The notes beneath the pieces were generated by a model. It was not told the origin of the DNA and searched no databases. It saw only the letters and a list, made by a program, of their open reading frames with translations. The position numbers were made by a program, and so were the translations under genes. Below are positions 25,358 through 38,982 of a stretch of 64,000 nucleotides of DNA, in pieces (position 1 is the stretch's first letter; each line of letters begins with the position of its first letter). Source of the stretch: Nageia nagi (taxonomy: Eukaryota; Pinophyta); NCBI GenBank assembly GCA_050084985.1, contig JBITNC010000001.1, forward strand, positions 94,116,001 through 94,180,000, in the 5' to 3' direction.

Positions 25358-26006
25358 GTTTGAATTCTTATATTGAATTCATGTTTGTGATGAAAACTTC
25401 ATCCCTAGGATTATTTTATGCTATATAGTGTTTATTTTGTTGTACACCTTTATGGTAAGTTCGCTTTGGATGAGGAACATGTACAAATTTTTTAGAGTAA
25501 ATATTGGCCAATCTAGAATGATTCATTTATCCATGTATGAGAAACTCTTATGTGCATTTTGTTTTTCTCTACTTTGTTTTTAATAATCAACACATATTAT
25601 ATATACAGCAGGTGACTATGAGTTTTTGGCCTAGCATCTTTGTGATGACTTATAGTGCATCATTGATTAGTTTATGATGGCATTTATTTGATCTATACTT
25701 GTTGATATGAATGTATTACATCTAATTGATCTTATTATTTGAGTTGATTATGACCTATAGGTTACTTACTTTGGGTATGCAAGCTCTTGGAGACTCTTCA
25801 TGACTTCCAGTTGGATGACAACTTTATGTACATTGAAATCAGTTGTAAAATATGATTGTATTTGGAAAAATGGTGAGTCTCAAACTAGATCTTTTTTAAT
25901 TCATAAATATGTAAACTGTTCTCATCTCCATTGTATCTATTTGGAGAAAAACTCTCTTACTTTTTCTTTTTCTTCTCTCTTATTTGATCTATCCCAATAT
26001 TGCATT

Positions 26007-26015
26007 CAGAGGGAG
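26007..26015 (+). other. Polypurine tract of copia B
   Basis: The purine-rich CAGAGGGAG directly abuts the 3' LTR start. It corresponds to AAGGGGGAG in C and D and has been weakened by mutation. Confidence 0.6.
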
Positions 26016-26512
26016 TGTTGGAATGTATAATGCATTATCGTAAAGGTCTATATTAATCCTATTTGTAAATTTAATAATACTTAATGGTATCATTATATAC
26101 CTCAAGTATTTAAAGGAATATGATAATGTAACTTGTACTACACTCCATGTTATGAGCATGCCCCTTGGGTAAAAGGATGTGTATGTCATACTTTTGTACA
26201 TTGGATAAAAGGGTGATCCGTAAAGGGATTTTGGCCTATAAATATAAGGCTCCCTCTTTGTGATTACACACCAATTTGTGGAGCAAAGTTATGCTATAAG
26301 ATAGTGTTTAAGAGAAAAGTTTAGGAGGATTATAAGAGTTCATATTTATGAATGAAGTGAGATCTAGTTAGTGGATGTACTCCTAGTTGGAGTACCCACT
26401 TATATCTTGAGTTATCTTTGTGAGTTTTCTTTATGTGTTATTTGGATGTATTTGTGAGCTTTCAAGAGATCTTAGTTGTTTAGGAATTATCTTGTTAATG
26501 TTAGTTCCTATA
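26016..26512 (+). repeat. 3' LTR of copia B
   Basis: This 497-bp LTR begins TGTTGGAATG and ends CCTATA (CA to TA). It pairs with 18468-18962. Confidence 0.9.
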
Positions 26513-27230
26513 AACCCTCAACTCTAGAAATTAGGATTAAATCTTAAACTCTCAACTCAAACCTAAACCCCTAACCTTTAAATTGTAACCCCTAAGTCAA
26601 ACCTAAACTCTTAAACCTTAACCCTTAAATCCTAACTATAATCCTTAATAAATCATAACCATATTCTTTAAATCCTAACATTTACCCTTAATTCCTAACC
26701 ATAACCCTTAAACCCTAATTTTAACTAGAATTCAAGCCCATAAAACCCTAAAATTGAATTCAAACCCAAAATCCTAACCCTTAAATCCTAACATAAACCC
26801 TTAAACCATAACCCAAACCCCTAACCCTTAAAGTACAACAACCCCTAACCCCTAACAAAATTGGCTACCGTAACACTCAACTCTAGAAATTAGGGTTAAA
26901 TCTTAAAACCTCAACTCAAACCTAAACCCTAAGTTAAACTTAAACTCTTAAACTATAACCCCAATGCCTAACCCTTAAAATCCTAACCATAATCCTTAAT
27001 AAATCCTAACACTTACCCTTAATTCCTAACCATAACCCTTAAACCCTAATTTCTAATAAAATCTAAACCCATAAAACCCTAACATTGAACTCAAACCCAA
27101 ACTCCTAACCCTTAAATCCTAACATAAACCCTAACCCAAACCCCTAACCATAAAATTATTGCAACCCCTAACCCCAACATAAACCTTTATACCCTAAACT
27201 AAACATTTATACTACAACCCCTAACCCTAA
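26513..27230. repeat. Telomere-like higher-order satellite, right part
   Basis: This continues the 16510-18467 array after the copia B insertion. It holds two units starting near 26519 and 26880, then a fading zone with AACCTTTAT variants. Confidence 0.85.
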
Positions 27231-28370
27231 CCTAAACCTTTGTATAATATGATGTTAGTGTTAACCCTAAATTTATCCCTAAGTTTTTTACAAAAATTTA
27301 CCAAAAGTTGGTACAAAAAATTACCCTAAATTTTAAATCATAACCCAAACACCTAACACCTAAAATTTAACCCTAATTTTTTACAAAAATTAATCATAAT
27401 TGGTTACAAAATTTATCCCTAAATTTTAAGTTAAAATTAACCTTAGTTTTTTACAAAAATTAATCCTAATTTTTTATGAAAATTAACCCTAATTTTTTTC
27501 AAAAATTAAACCTAAAATTTTATAAAAATTAACATTAAATTTAAATTCAAATTAACCCTAAATTTTAATAAAATTTAACCATAACCCAAACACCTAACAC
27601 CTAAAATTTAGCCCTAAATTTTTACAAAAATTAGTCATAATTTTTTACCCTAATTATCCCTAATATTTTTACAAAAATTAACCATAATTTTTTACAAAAA
27701 TTAATCCTTAATTTCTACAAAAATTAACCCTAATTTTTTACGAAAATTAAACCTAAATTTTCACAAAAATTAATCATAAATTTTAAAATCAAAATTAACC
27801 CTAAAATTTTACAAAAATTAATCCTAATTTTTAACAAAAAAATAACCAATTTGTTTTACAAAAATTAACCCTAAATTTTTATAAAATTTAACTATAACTC
27901 AGACACCTAACACTTAAAATGTAACCCTAAAGTTTTACAAAAATTAATCCTTAATTTCTACAAAAATTAACTCTTGATTTTTACAAAAATTAACCCTAAT
28001 TTTTTATAAATATTAATCATAATTTGTACATTAATTTTTTACAAAACTCAATCTTATTTTTTTACAAAAATTAACCCTAAATTTTAAGTTAAAATTAACC
28101 TTAGTTTTTTTACAAAAATTAACCCTAATATTTTACGAAAATCAACCCTAAATTTTTTACAATAATAACCCTAATTTTTTACAAAAAAGATTTACAAAAA
28201 TTAACATTAAATTTTAAGTCAAAATTAACCCTAAATTTTAATAAAAAAAATATTTACCTTGCATTTTAAGTTAAAATTAACCTTAATTTTTTTACAAAAC
28301 TCAACCCTAAATTTTTACAAAACTTTACCCTAATTGTATACAAAAGTTAATCCTACTTTTTTATAAATTG
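27231..28370. repeat. Tandem array of TTTTTACAAAAATTAACCCTAA
   Basis: About 40 degenerate units of roughly 22-25 bp join the telomere-like AACCCTAA core to an AT-rich palindromic spacer. It abuts the telomere-like satellite and probably derives from it by amplifying a variant unit. Confidence 0.8.
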
Positions 28371-30527
28371 GAGATCATATGGTCATTTTCATATAACAAA
28401 AAAAAGGAGGAGCTATAGGATTTCTTCGCATGTTTTTGTATTTTTTTTATGAATTTAGCAAAATTAAAATCTCAAACCTAAAATTACTTTTGTAAGATTT
28501 AGTTTTTTCTTAAAATTAATTTTGTAAGATTTAGTTTTTCTCTAAACCCTATGTTGAATTTTGTACACCCTAACTTTTTATCTAGATTCTAGGGTTTTCA
28601 TGTTCCAAAGATTTAGATTTTTTTTTTCATTTTTTTGAGTTTTTCGATGTATTTTTTCAATCTTCATATTAAAAAAAATTAAATGCATTCCAAAAGATTC
28701 TATTTCTATTCAAAAAAATGTTAAATGTATGCTTAGAAAGTAAAAATTCAAATTTAATATACTTAACTTTGAATTTGGCTATGGATCTAACAAATCTGAC
28801 CTTGGATCTGATGGAAAATAGTGACCCTTATGCCCCCCTCTTCCATGACAAAACACTCTTTGCCTTGTCCCTCTCATGATATTCAACTAAAAAAATGATT
28901 AGTGGGGCACGTGGGGTATGCCCCTTTTATTTTTTATAATTGCATGGTCGACTTGGTGCATCAATGCGTTAAGCAATGTGTCATGTCATCCTAATTAAAA
29001 TAAAATAAAAATAACATTAAATAATTTTAAAATATTAAATAATTTTAAAAATATTTACTTTTAAATATTAAATTAAATATTAGATTAAATTCATAAATAT
29101 TTACATTTAAATATTAGTTTGATTGGTAAAAGAATTAAATTATAAATACTATTAAATTGATAAAATGTAATTTTAATTTTATTATATCATTAATGCTTTG
29201 TTAATATTAATGTACTTATGTTAATACGTACATTGATAATGTTAACGTTATGAGTCAAGTAAGGATTTCTAGATTAGGATTTGATGTTATGAGTTTCAAA
29301 TATGTTACATCATGTCAATGTTAATTTTATGTGACACTTAATATTACATCAATGTGAATGTTATACATCAATATTAGATTGTTAATGTCAATGTTAATGG
29401 TAATGGTATGTTAATGCTATATCAATGATAATGTTATGGTAATGTCATGCAATAACTTAATTTTAATGTTAACATTATCGAGCTTCAAGCCCACCTCGAT
29501 TAGACAAGGGTTGGATTGTTGACAATGGAGGCAAAGTTGTAATGACCACTTAGAATATATTGTTATGTGACTCATTGGTAAGATATGGTAATGCTATATG
29601 TCAATATTTAATAGATGCAATTCGATGTTAATATTATGTTCATATTATTTTAATGTTATGTTATTGTTAATGTTATATTGATGCCATGCTAATATGGATA
29701 ATGTGATGTTAATATTATGTTAATAGAGTTAATGTGATATTAGTGTTAATGTGATATTAATGCCATGCTAATAAAGTTAATGCAATGTTAATGTTGTGTT
29801 ATTATAATTAATGTGATGTTAGTGTTCATTCGATGTTAATGGCATGCTAATTTAGATAACTAGATGTTAATGTTATGTTAATATAGTTAATATGATGTTA
29901 GTGTTAATGCTATGTTAATGTTATTGCAATGTTAATATAGTTAATTTTTTTCTTAGATGCATATGCATGATACCTTTAAAAATGAACAACAATGAGTTGG
30001 AGGTGATGACTAACCATTGATTCTAATTTTTTTAAGTTTCCATTGCCATAAGTATTGAGCTATAAAGCGGGCTACACTTGGATTTGATCACCAAGGTAGT
30101 CTTCCCTTAGGATAGGAGTCATTACTTTCCATCAAACAACTATAAATAAGGGAGATGAGAGTTGCATGGGAAAACCAATGGGTTAGTCAGTCCATCGGCT
30201 ACATCATTGAGGTTTGATACTCTTGGCAAGCCATTAAATACTCTTTTGATGGCATTCCTAATGTCCTATTACAAAATGAGGACACATTTAGTTAGCATGT
30301 TGAGACTTAGCCCTAGGAATCCTTTTTAGCCACCACATCATACTGCAATAGATACACAAGATGAGTCAAATACAGTATATTATATGTCAACCTTACATCA
30401 AAATAATATTCATTGAAAAAAAAGGAAGCAACTAAAGAATATAATGTTTAGTTAAAATGAGTTCTCAAATTTGCTAAACATATGTTTAGCCATGATGAAT
30501 TGATGATAATGTTTGGGGTAAGGAGGT
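28371..30527. other. Non-coding interior of the candidate CACTA element
   Basis: No gene is seen. Between about 29180 and 29950 there is a low-complexity zone of TTAATGTTATG and AATGTGATGTTA words, loosely periodic. The end (29990-30527) is more complex sequence without a sustained frame. It forms the left flank of copia C, and its last five bases are half of that element's target duplication. Confidence 0.5.
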
Positions 30528-31028
30528 TGAAGGAACTAACACTAACAAGATAATTCCTAAACACCCAAGATCATATGAAAGCTCAAAATACGCATTAAAA
30601 AATTCACAACTAAGACAATCTCACAAAGTGACACAAGATATAAGTGGTTCCTCCAACTAGGAGTACATCTACTAACTAGATCTCACTTCATTCACAAACA
30701 TGAATATCTTACAATCCTCCTACTTTTTTCTCCTAACCACTATCCTATAGCATAACTTTACTCAATAATTGATGTATAATCACAAAGAGGGAGACTTTTA
30801 TTTATAGGCCTAAATCCCTCTTTGGATCACCCTTTTATCCAATGTATAAAAACATGACATGCACATCCTTTTACCCAAGGGGCATGCTCATGACATGGAG
30901 TGTAGGATAAGTTACATTATCATATTCACTTAAATACTTAAGGTATCAAATGATACCCTTAAGTATTAGTGAACTTACATATAAGATTTAATACAAACCT
31001 TTACAATAATGCATTATACATTCCAACA
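30528..31028 (-). repeat. 3' LTR of copia C
   Basis: This 501-bp LTR runs from TGTTGGAATG (at 31028 on the minus strand) to CCTTCA. It is preceded in element orientation by the polypurine tract AAGGGGGAG (31037-31029). Confidence 0.9.
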
Positions 31029-31494
31029 CTCCCCCTTAATGGAATATTGGGATAGAACGAGTAAGAGAGAAGAAGAAGAGAAAGTAAGAGAGTTCTCCTC
31101 CAAATAGATACAATAGAGATGAGAACTTTTTACATATTTATGATGTAAAAAAGATCTAGTTTGAGACTCACTAATTTGCCAAATACAATCATTAACCATA
31201 ATTAGTTTCAATGTACATGAAGTAGTCATCCAATTGAAAGTCATGAAGAGTCTCCAAGAGGTTGCATACCTAAGGTAAGTAACCTGCAATCTCAAAGGAA
31301 TTTGTAATTCATAAATAGCTCAAATAACAAGATCAATTATATGCATCATATTCATATCAACAAAGATAGATGAGTCACACAAATTCCATCATGAACTGAT
31401 CAATGGTGCACTATAAGTCATCATGAAGATGCCATGCCAAAAACTTATAGTCACCTGCTGTATATAAAATATGTGTTGATTATTATTACAAAAT

Positions 31495-31690
31495 AGAGCA
31501 TGAACATACGAGTTCCTCACATATGGATAACTGAATAGTGCTAAATTGACCGAAAATAGAGTATGCACATATGAGTTCCTCACATATGGATACTGAATAG
31601 TGCTAAAAGACACATAAGAGTTCCTCACATATGGATACTAAATAGTGCCAAAAGACACATAAGAGTTCTTCACACATGAATAACTAAACA
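31495..31690 (-). repeat. 3' non-coding tandem repeat of copia C
   Basis: About four units of roughly 50 bp around GAGTTCCTCACATATGGAT (plus-strand reading) lie between pol and the 3' LTR. The minus-strand ORF here (repeating Y-P-Y-V-R-N-S-Y-V) is only a translation of the repeat. Confidence 0.8.
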
Positions 31691-31839
31691 GTGTTAGATT
31701 GGCTAAATTGTACAATAAGTTTCTCATGCAGAGTGAACTTACCATGAAGGTGTACAACAAAATCAACACTATATAGCACAAAATCCTCCTAGGGGTGAAT
31801 TTATCATCACAAACATGAATTCAACATAAAAATCAAACT

Positions 31840-34800
31840 TCACTTCCCTTTGAGGGAAACTTCACCAACCTAATAGCATCCCTAAGCTTTTAGAACTGAT
31901 CTTCAAGGTGGGAGGGGCTTGGTGAACAAATTAGTAAAGTTTAAGGTGGATGGATAATACTTCAGGTGTATGATGCCATCAAGAACCTTTTCTTTGATAA
32001 AATGGGCATGGATTTCCACATATTTTATTCTCTAATGGAACACAAGATTCTTAACCAAAGAAATAGTTGATTGATTATCTAAAGAAATCAAAGATAAGCC
32101 ACCTTGCTCATACCTAATTTCTTTCAAAAGATGCCTTAGCCAAATGGCTTCTTAGGTTGCAACAAACATGGCATGATATTCAGATTCTATGGTGGAAAGA
32201 AAAATAGTAGGCTAATTCTTGGAAGCCTAAGAGATATCACCTAAATCAATTCTAAACACATACATAGAGGTTGACTTCCTATCATCTCTATCTCTCCCAT
32301 AGTTAGAATCTAAGAATCTAGAGAGAACAAATGAGGGCAACTTGGAATACTTAGAGTAAGATTCTTAGTTCCTATAATATACCTCAAGATTTGCTTAACA
32401 ACATTAAGATGCTTAACATATGGTTTCTACATGAATCATGCCATCAAATTCACTACAAAGGTAATATCTAGCCTGGATATAGTCAAATACAAAAGACTAC
32501 TAATTAATTACTTATAAGCTATAGCATCAACTAACTGAGAGTTGGAACTTAGATAAATAGTGATTCCATAAGAGATTGAGATTGCAGCATATATACACTC
32601 CTCCATTCCAAACTTTTACAAGATGTCTAATATATACTTAGATTGACTAAGGTAAGTACAATCCTTGTATTAATACACTTGCATTCCAAGATAGTAGTGT
32701 AAGAGACCAAGATCATTCATTTCAAACATTGCCTTGAGTTTAGATATGCACTTTTGAATGATTTCATCATTGTTCCTAGTAATCAAGAGATCATCCACAT
32801 CAAAGAGAATCAATACCACATCTTTTTCTTGATTAAGCACATATAAATCAAAGTTAGAAAAATACATGGAGAATCCAATGTCTACAAAGTACCTTAAAAT
32901 ATTTCTATACCAGGATCTAGGTGCTTGCTTAAGTCCATATAATGACTTCTTTAGCTTGCATACAAAGGACTCCTTACCTTCCATAATAAACCCTTCTAGT
33001 TGATTCATGAAGATTTTCACATTTAAGTCACCATTAAAAAATGCACTCTTGATTTTAAGTTGAAAAAATTTCTATCTTTGAGCTGTAGAAAGAGTAAGGA
33101 TAACTCTCATAGTAGGTATCTTTACCATAGGAGCAAAGGTTTTCTCATCGTATTTTTGAGCAAAAACTTTAGCTACTAATATTTCCTTGTATTTCTCAAT
33201 ATCTTCAACTAAATTGAACTTGACCTTGTAGATCCACTTATTACCAATATTCTTTTCATTGGGATAAGGAATCAAGTCCCAAGTTTTATTTTTCATAAGC
33301 GCCTCATACTCCACTTTCATGCTTCCATCTAACACTTGTGCTTATAAGCTTCTTTAAAGGTTGAGGGCTCATGATTGTTGTCAATGTTGGCAATTAAAGA
33401 TTTGTTCAAATTCATGCTCCTTATTACCTTTTATGTTGGAGAATTTTGTTCTTAAGGTGACTTGTCTACATCAATATCCAACTAGCTAGGAGAAATTGAA
33501 GAGTACTATGGATCATCAACATCCTCACTAGAAGTAGATTCTTCAAAAAGTTCATTGAGATTTACACCCTTTGAAATGAACACTACTTTATAGGTTAGAG
33601 AGTAAAACTTGTAGCCTTTATGCTAATTGTCATAATCTATAAAGATGGATTTTTCAACTCTTTTGTCCAACTTCTTCCTTTTCTCAAAAATAATGTAGGA
33701 GAATGCTTCACAACCAAACACCCTTAGGTGAGAAATGTTAGGTTTTCTTCCTAACCATGCCTCAAAAGGATTTTTACTTTAAATGGCTTTTGTGGTATAT
33801 CGATTCAAGATGTAAATAGTAGTGCTCACAGCTTCATCCCATAAGAATTTAGGAAGATTACCCAACATGCATCTAATCATCTCCATAATTATTCTATTTT
33901 TTCTTTCAACAACATCATTCTACTAAGGAGTGTAAGGAATCATAAATTGCATCTTGATTTCATACTTAGCACACTAGTCATTGAACTCATTGCTATTATA
34001 TTCTTTCCAATTATCTAATCTCAACATTTTGATTTTAAAGTTAGTTTGATTCTTAACAAAAGCCTTAAAACCTTAAAACTTTCAAAGGTTTGGTCCTTAT
34101 GCTCAAGTAGATACCCAAAGGTCATCCTACTAAAGTTATAAATGAAGGTCAAGATGTAAGATGCTCCTCCAAGTAACTTAGTTTGAAATGGATCTATCAA
34201 ATCTGAATGCATAAGTTGAAGAGGTTGAGATGCTCTTGTTGCCTTATCTTTTTAAAACTTTATCTATGCATCTTGCCAAGAATGCACTTCTCGTATAGAC
34301 TAATCAAAAGAGAAATTGAAGCCAACCTTCCATAAGTTCTTAATCTTTCATGACTTGAATACTCTTATGGTTAAGGTGCCCTAAATGATGGTATTAAATA
34401 TTACCTTTAGAACACACACTAGAAGCAAGACACATCTTTGATGGAACTTGATCCATAATGTAAGATCATCTTTCATTGATCCTTTAACCAATGTGGAAAG
34501 TCCTTTTTTAATGCATCAAGATTGAGAGTTAAACTTAAATAAGTACTCTTTCCTAACAACTTAGATTATGGAGAGAATATTTATCTTAAGCTTAGGAACA
34601 TATAGCACATTGTCAAGAACCTTCTCGTGAATCAACACACTCTTAATTCCTTAAACTTCAAGGGTAGAGTTATCATCTATCACAATTGCATCCTTTTTAT
34701 ACTTATGAAAGTTTTCAAACTTTTCTTTTTCAAAGCATAGATGATTAGTGCAACCAGAGTCAACAATCCATTCAGATGAAAAAGAGTGAGACATGGAGTA

Positions 34801-35774
34801 GAGCACTATAGCAAAACCAGCATGAATTTTTTTTTTTATTTGTATTTCTTTACATTTCCATTACCTTTATTCTTTTCCTCCCTTTTCTTTTTATAGCAAT
34901 CAACTTCTTTGTGACCTTGAATGCCACAATAGTTACAATTACCATAAATTATTTTCTTAAGATATGGATTGTTTGCTTTACCTTTTCTATCTCTTTGCTT
35001 GAAGTGGTTGTTATTACCATTGTTCCTACTAGTGAGGTTATTATTTCTATTGTTTCTACTACTGTTATAGCCATTACCTCTTTTCTCAAACCTTTTGGAT
35101 GGATAAGGATAAAATTTCTTTTGATGGTTGAACTTCTTCTTGAAAAGAGTTTTGGTTGCTTTAAGAGCAACGTTATTATCCTTAAGAAATCAACACCTTA
35201 TTGTTAAGGGTTTCTTCATGCTTCAATAGGTGCCTAGAAAGGTTTTCAAGGGAGAAGACTTCTTAATCATCAAGTCTTGTTTCCATAACCATTACAAAGT
35301 GTCAAAACTTTGAAGAAAGGTTTTAAAGAATGATGAAGACCATGAAATCATCATTGATCTAATTGCACCTACAAAAAACAAGTTGGTTCTTAAGTAAATG
35401 ATTTTGTTCAAATAGATAGCCACATTTTAATCTTCCCCTTGACGAGATTGAAGCAAATTTTGAAGTATGGTAAACCTTTTTGAAAAGTTTTAACTAAGGT
35501 AGATTTGCTTAAGCTTATCCTATGCTTCCTTTTTCAAGGTTGAAGAGAAAATCATTAAGAGCACATCATCTGAAATTGCATGGTAAATCATGGAGGTTGC
35601 TAATTCATTCTTCATGTTGTAAGTCTTTAGTACTTTCTTATTTGTAGGAGGTACAAGGTTTTTATTTACTATTTGCCAAAGCTTTCTTACCTACAATTTA
35701 GCTCTTATCTATGGTTCTCAAATCCCATGGTTGAAATTATCAAGAATGTGTTTGGATAAAAAGGATTCTCCCAT
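31840..35774 (-). pseudogene. Copia C gag-pol, broken
   Basis: The start MGESFLSKHILD lies at 35774 (minus) and the end near 31840. Fragments: degraded gag, then an integrase part (H-S-D-L-I-D-P-F, near 34200). RT follows, with N-K-W-I-Y-K-V-K near 33230 and Y-G-L-K-Q-A-P-R-S-W-Y near 32930. The catalytic box reads F-D-V-D-D instead of L-Y-V-D-D near 32790. RNase H and a C-terminal E-D-Q-F complete it. The glutamine in that last motif (CAG) documents the ancestral codon now TAG in D and TAA in B. Stops and frameshifts are numerous. It is non-functional. Confidence 0.88.
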
Positions 35775-38576
35775 TTGCTACATAAGAATGTGTTATAATA
35801 AGCATATGCTTTCAATAAACAACATTAAATGTTAAGTTTTAACCAAGTAAATAATACATGTTACATTTAACACTAAATACATGCTTGACTTGATTCACAA
35901 GTGCAAATGTTTTACAATTCAAATAATAACCCATGTACCCAAATACATTTCTCATCTCAAGAATTGTAGATGTAGAATGACATTGTTGAAGCTTGTTTTC
36001 TTATCTAAAATTAGGCCTTCACTTGGATGCCCACATAAGAGGAGCCCAGGTCCTACCAATCCTTAACCAATTCCCTTTGGGCATCAATATACTCTCATAA
36101 GGATAAGTACTAGCTATTTTCCAAGGTTTCGATATTTATTAGATCAACCAAATTATTAATCTTGATTAGGTTTCAAGTTGTCCTCCTAGGTTATCAGGAT
36201 AATCTCTGAATGGATGTGTGGATATGTGATATCACTACACACATACCTATCCAACTATTGGATTTAAATCCAAACCAACAAAGGACTTAGGGCAATTAAG
36301 AAGTATGAACTTTTCACCACTTGGATCATCAAACTTAAAGGATCCATTCCACTGTTCTCATCTCATGGCTCCCCAAACAAGTCATGTTGCAAAATGTACA
36401 TGTGATGTGTTAATTTTAAGGGATTTCTCATTTCAATGTTTGTGATTTTGCATAAGTAAATAAAGCAAAGTGCAAAACATGAAGTAAAAGAGCATAAGTA
36501 AAAATATCATCCATTCAAGATTTAAAACCTAAATGTCTAATGGGTTTTGTTTACTAATCCCTAAAGGACATCTTTACATCATTCCTATTTTTGCACAAGT
36601 CCATTTCATACTTTGCAAAAAAAAAATGAAGCAACAATGATTCAAGTTATAAACATGCATCATTCCATAACTTATGTAATAAATATGCACCATTCATAAC
36701 TTAAAGAAAAAAAATCAAGTAATAAATATGCATCATTCATAAGTTAAAAAAAGATATGCACCATTCCTATAATTTGCACAAGTTTATTTATTAACTTTGC
36801 AAAAAAAATGATAAGTACTTAAGCATAAGCATGAATTAATTCCACAATTTCCATAAGTTAATTTACAAAGGAGCATTCATCAATTCCATAACTTAAAAGA
36901 ATAAGTAATAAGTCTGCATCATGTATCAATCCTATTCATTTGCAAAAGTTAATTTTACATAAGACACCGTAACTTAAGGAATTATCAAATGCATTATAAC
37001 TTTAAGCAAAAAAAATGCATCATTTATATTAACAAATTTAAGTAAAAAAATGTATCATTTGACTTAAAAAAAATTAAGTACTAAGCATACATTATTTATC
37101 TTAACACAAGAAGCATGCATTATAAAGTGAAAGGATTTAAGTATACAAATTCTCCCCCTTTTTACTTTAAGTTTTGCCACTCTTTCTCAAAAAATTTATC
37201 CAAGACAAAAAAAATTGCCTCTAAGAGTTAAAAAGATTACTTTTGCAAAAAGTAGGCCTAAAAAAGAGAGTGTTATGCTTAAAAACAATTTCCATTTAAT
37301 GCTCCCATTTTAATAAGAAATCATCATTTGAACTTCATTAAATAGAGAAGGAAGTTATGCACTTAAAGTAATGGAATTAAATGGATTTTTGAAGTTGAAG
37401 CTAATTTTTTTTTTACTTTAAGTACTAAATTTAATTTGGCAAATGATGGTCTGACAAGAACATTATTTGCAAGTAAAAACAAATGCCTTTAATGGAAAAG
37501 ATGGCCAACTACCAAAAAAAAATTTTAAAAATAAGCATGGAGGGTCTTACTTAGCCATTCATAAAAACAAAATTAAAAAAAGAGAGCTAGGTGAGGGGGG
37601 TGGTGGGTGGCATCTCTTGAGAGGAGAGTAGGCAAGGAGGAGTAGTTGGATTGCATGAAGAAGGCCAAGGGGATGAGCTACGAGCTCTTAGTAGATGCCA
37701 CAAAGAGTCTTATGGGTTGCACAAGATTGGCCTTGAGTATTGATAGCCTCAAATTTGGTGTAATGGGAGAAGGGAGGACATGGGACCACTCAAAGTGAAA
37801 GACAATAGAGCCACATGGATTGAGAACTGATTGCATGGGAGGAGGGGGGACCATACAGGGTAGAAGATGCCAATGTAGAGTCCCCATGAGGAGATAAAAT
37901 TGAGGTAGGCAAAGGAGGCAAGTGAGTGATAGTATCTAAAAGACTACACATGAGTGGAGAAGATAGAGGGAGAAGATGAAATATTCATTTCTTAGTCAAC
38001 AATCATGGGCTTGCTAGACTAGGGTTGGAGAGAACGATGATGAGAAAAAGAAGTAGCTCCTCCCCCATCGCTAGGAGTTAGCCTCATAGGCTTAACAAGG
38101 CCAAAAAAAGTTTAAATTTTTTTTTAAAAATTATAAATATATGTAATATATCAAGGTAATATTACATACATTTTACTAGAACCTATCCCTTTTTTATTTA
38201 TATAAATATATACATATGTAAAGATAAATGCAACTTTTAATATTTCTAATACAAAATAAAAGGATTATTTTGTAATTTCTACACTTCTTTGTATAAGAGA
38301 AGAAATGAATATTAAAAAATTGCATGTATATCTATATATATTTTTGACAAAAAAAGTTTAACAATATTATTGCCATATAGATAATTTTAAAAAAAATTGC
38401 AATTACTAAAAAACATTTTAGTAAAAAAAAAAGGCAATAATATGTAAGCATATTTCCTTGAAATAAAAAAGGATTAACTCATAACAAAGAACATGTTAGA
38501 ATCATAATAAGATAAAAAAATAGGGAAGGAATTTAGGGATTTTATACCTTCTCTTAAGTTTACCTTAACAAGGCCT
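35775..38576 (-). other. Leader of copia C
   Basis: This long leader is homologous to 1-2186 in A. It contains the conserved block (about 35900-36430), an ATGCAT-rich zone (36600-37120) and a pyrimidine-rich sense-strand patch (about 37560-38060) at the same relative place as in A, B and D but with a different sequence. The PBS end is deleted. Confidence 0.7.
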
Positions 38577-38982
38577 CAAAGTGACACAAGATGTAAGTGG
38601 TTCCTCCAACTAGGAGTACATCCATTGATTAGATCTCATTTCATTCACAAACATGAATCTCTTACAATCCTCCTACTCTTTTTCTCCTAACCACTATCCT
38701 ATAGCATAAATTTACTCCATAATTGGTGTATAATCACAAAGAGAAAGCCTTCTATTTATAGGGCAAAATCCCTCTTTGGATCACCCTTTTATCCAATGTA
38801 CAAAAGCATGACATGCACATCCTTTTACCCAAGGGGAATGCTTATGACATGGAGTGTAGGACAAGTTACATTATCATATTCACTTAAATACTTAAGGTAT
38901 CAAATTATACCCTTAAGTATTAGTGAACTTACATAGAATATTTAATACAAACCTTTACAATAATGCATTATACATTCCAATA
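38577..38982 (-). repeat. 5' LTR of copia C, inner end deleted
   Basis: It begins TATTGGAATG (at 38982, minus) and aligns with 30623-31028. The last roughly 95 bp of the LTR and the PBS are missing, with the break at the AGGCCTCAAAGTGAC junction. Confidence 0.85.

Larger units (their letters stand above)
18468..26512 (+). mobile_element. Ty1/copia element B, complete but decayed
   Basis: This 8.05-kb element has LTRs of 495 and 497 bp, a PBS and a polypurine tract. The 5-bp target duplication is AACCC (18463-18467 and 26513-26517). The target is the telomere-like satellite, whose unit resumes in phase after the 3' LTR. The LTRs differ at about 9-10% by eye, making it the oldest of the datable insertions here. 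It is the same family as A and C. Confidence 0.93.
30528..38982 (-). mobile_element. Ty1/copia element C
   Basis: This 8.46-kb minus-strand member of the same family as A and B is flanked by GAGGT (30523-30527) and GAGGC (38983-38987), a 5-bp duplication with one transition. The 3' LTR is whole. The 5' LTR has lost about 95 bp at its inner end together with the PBS. The LTRs differ at about 25 of 405 positions by eye, so it is younger than B. It interrupts the plus-strand gene remnant at 39 kb. Confidence 0.92.
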
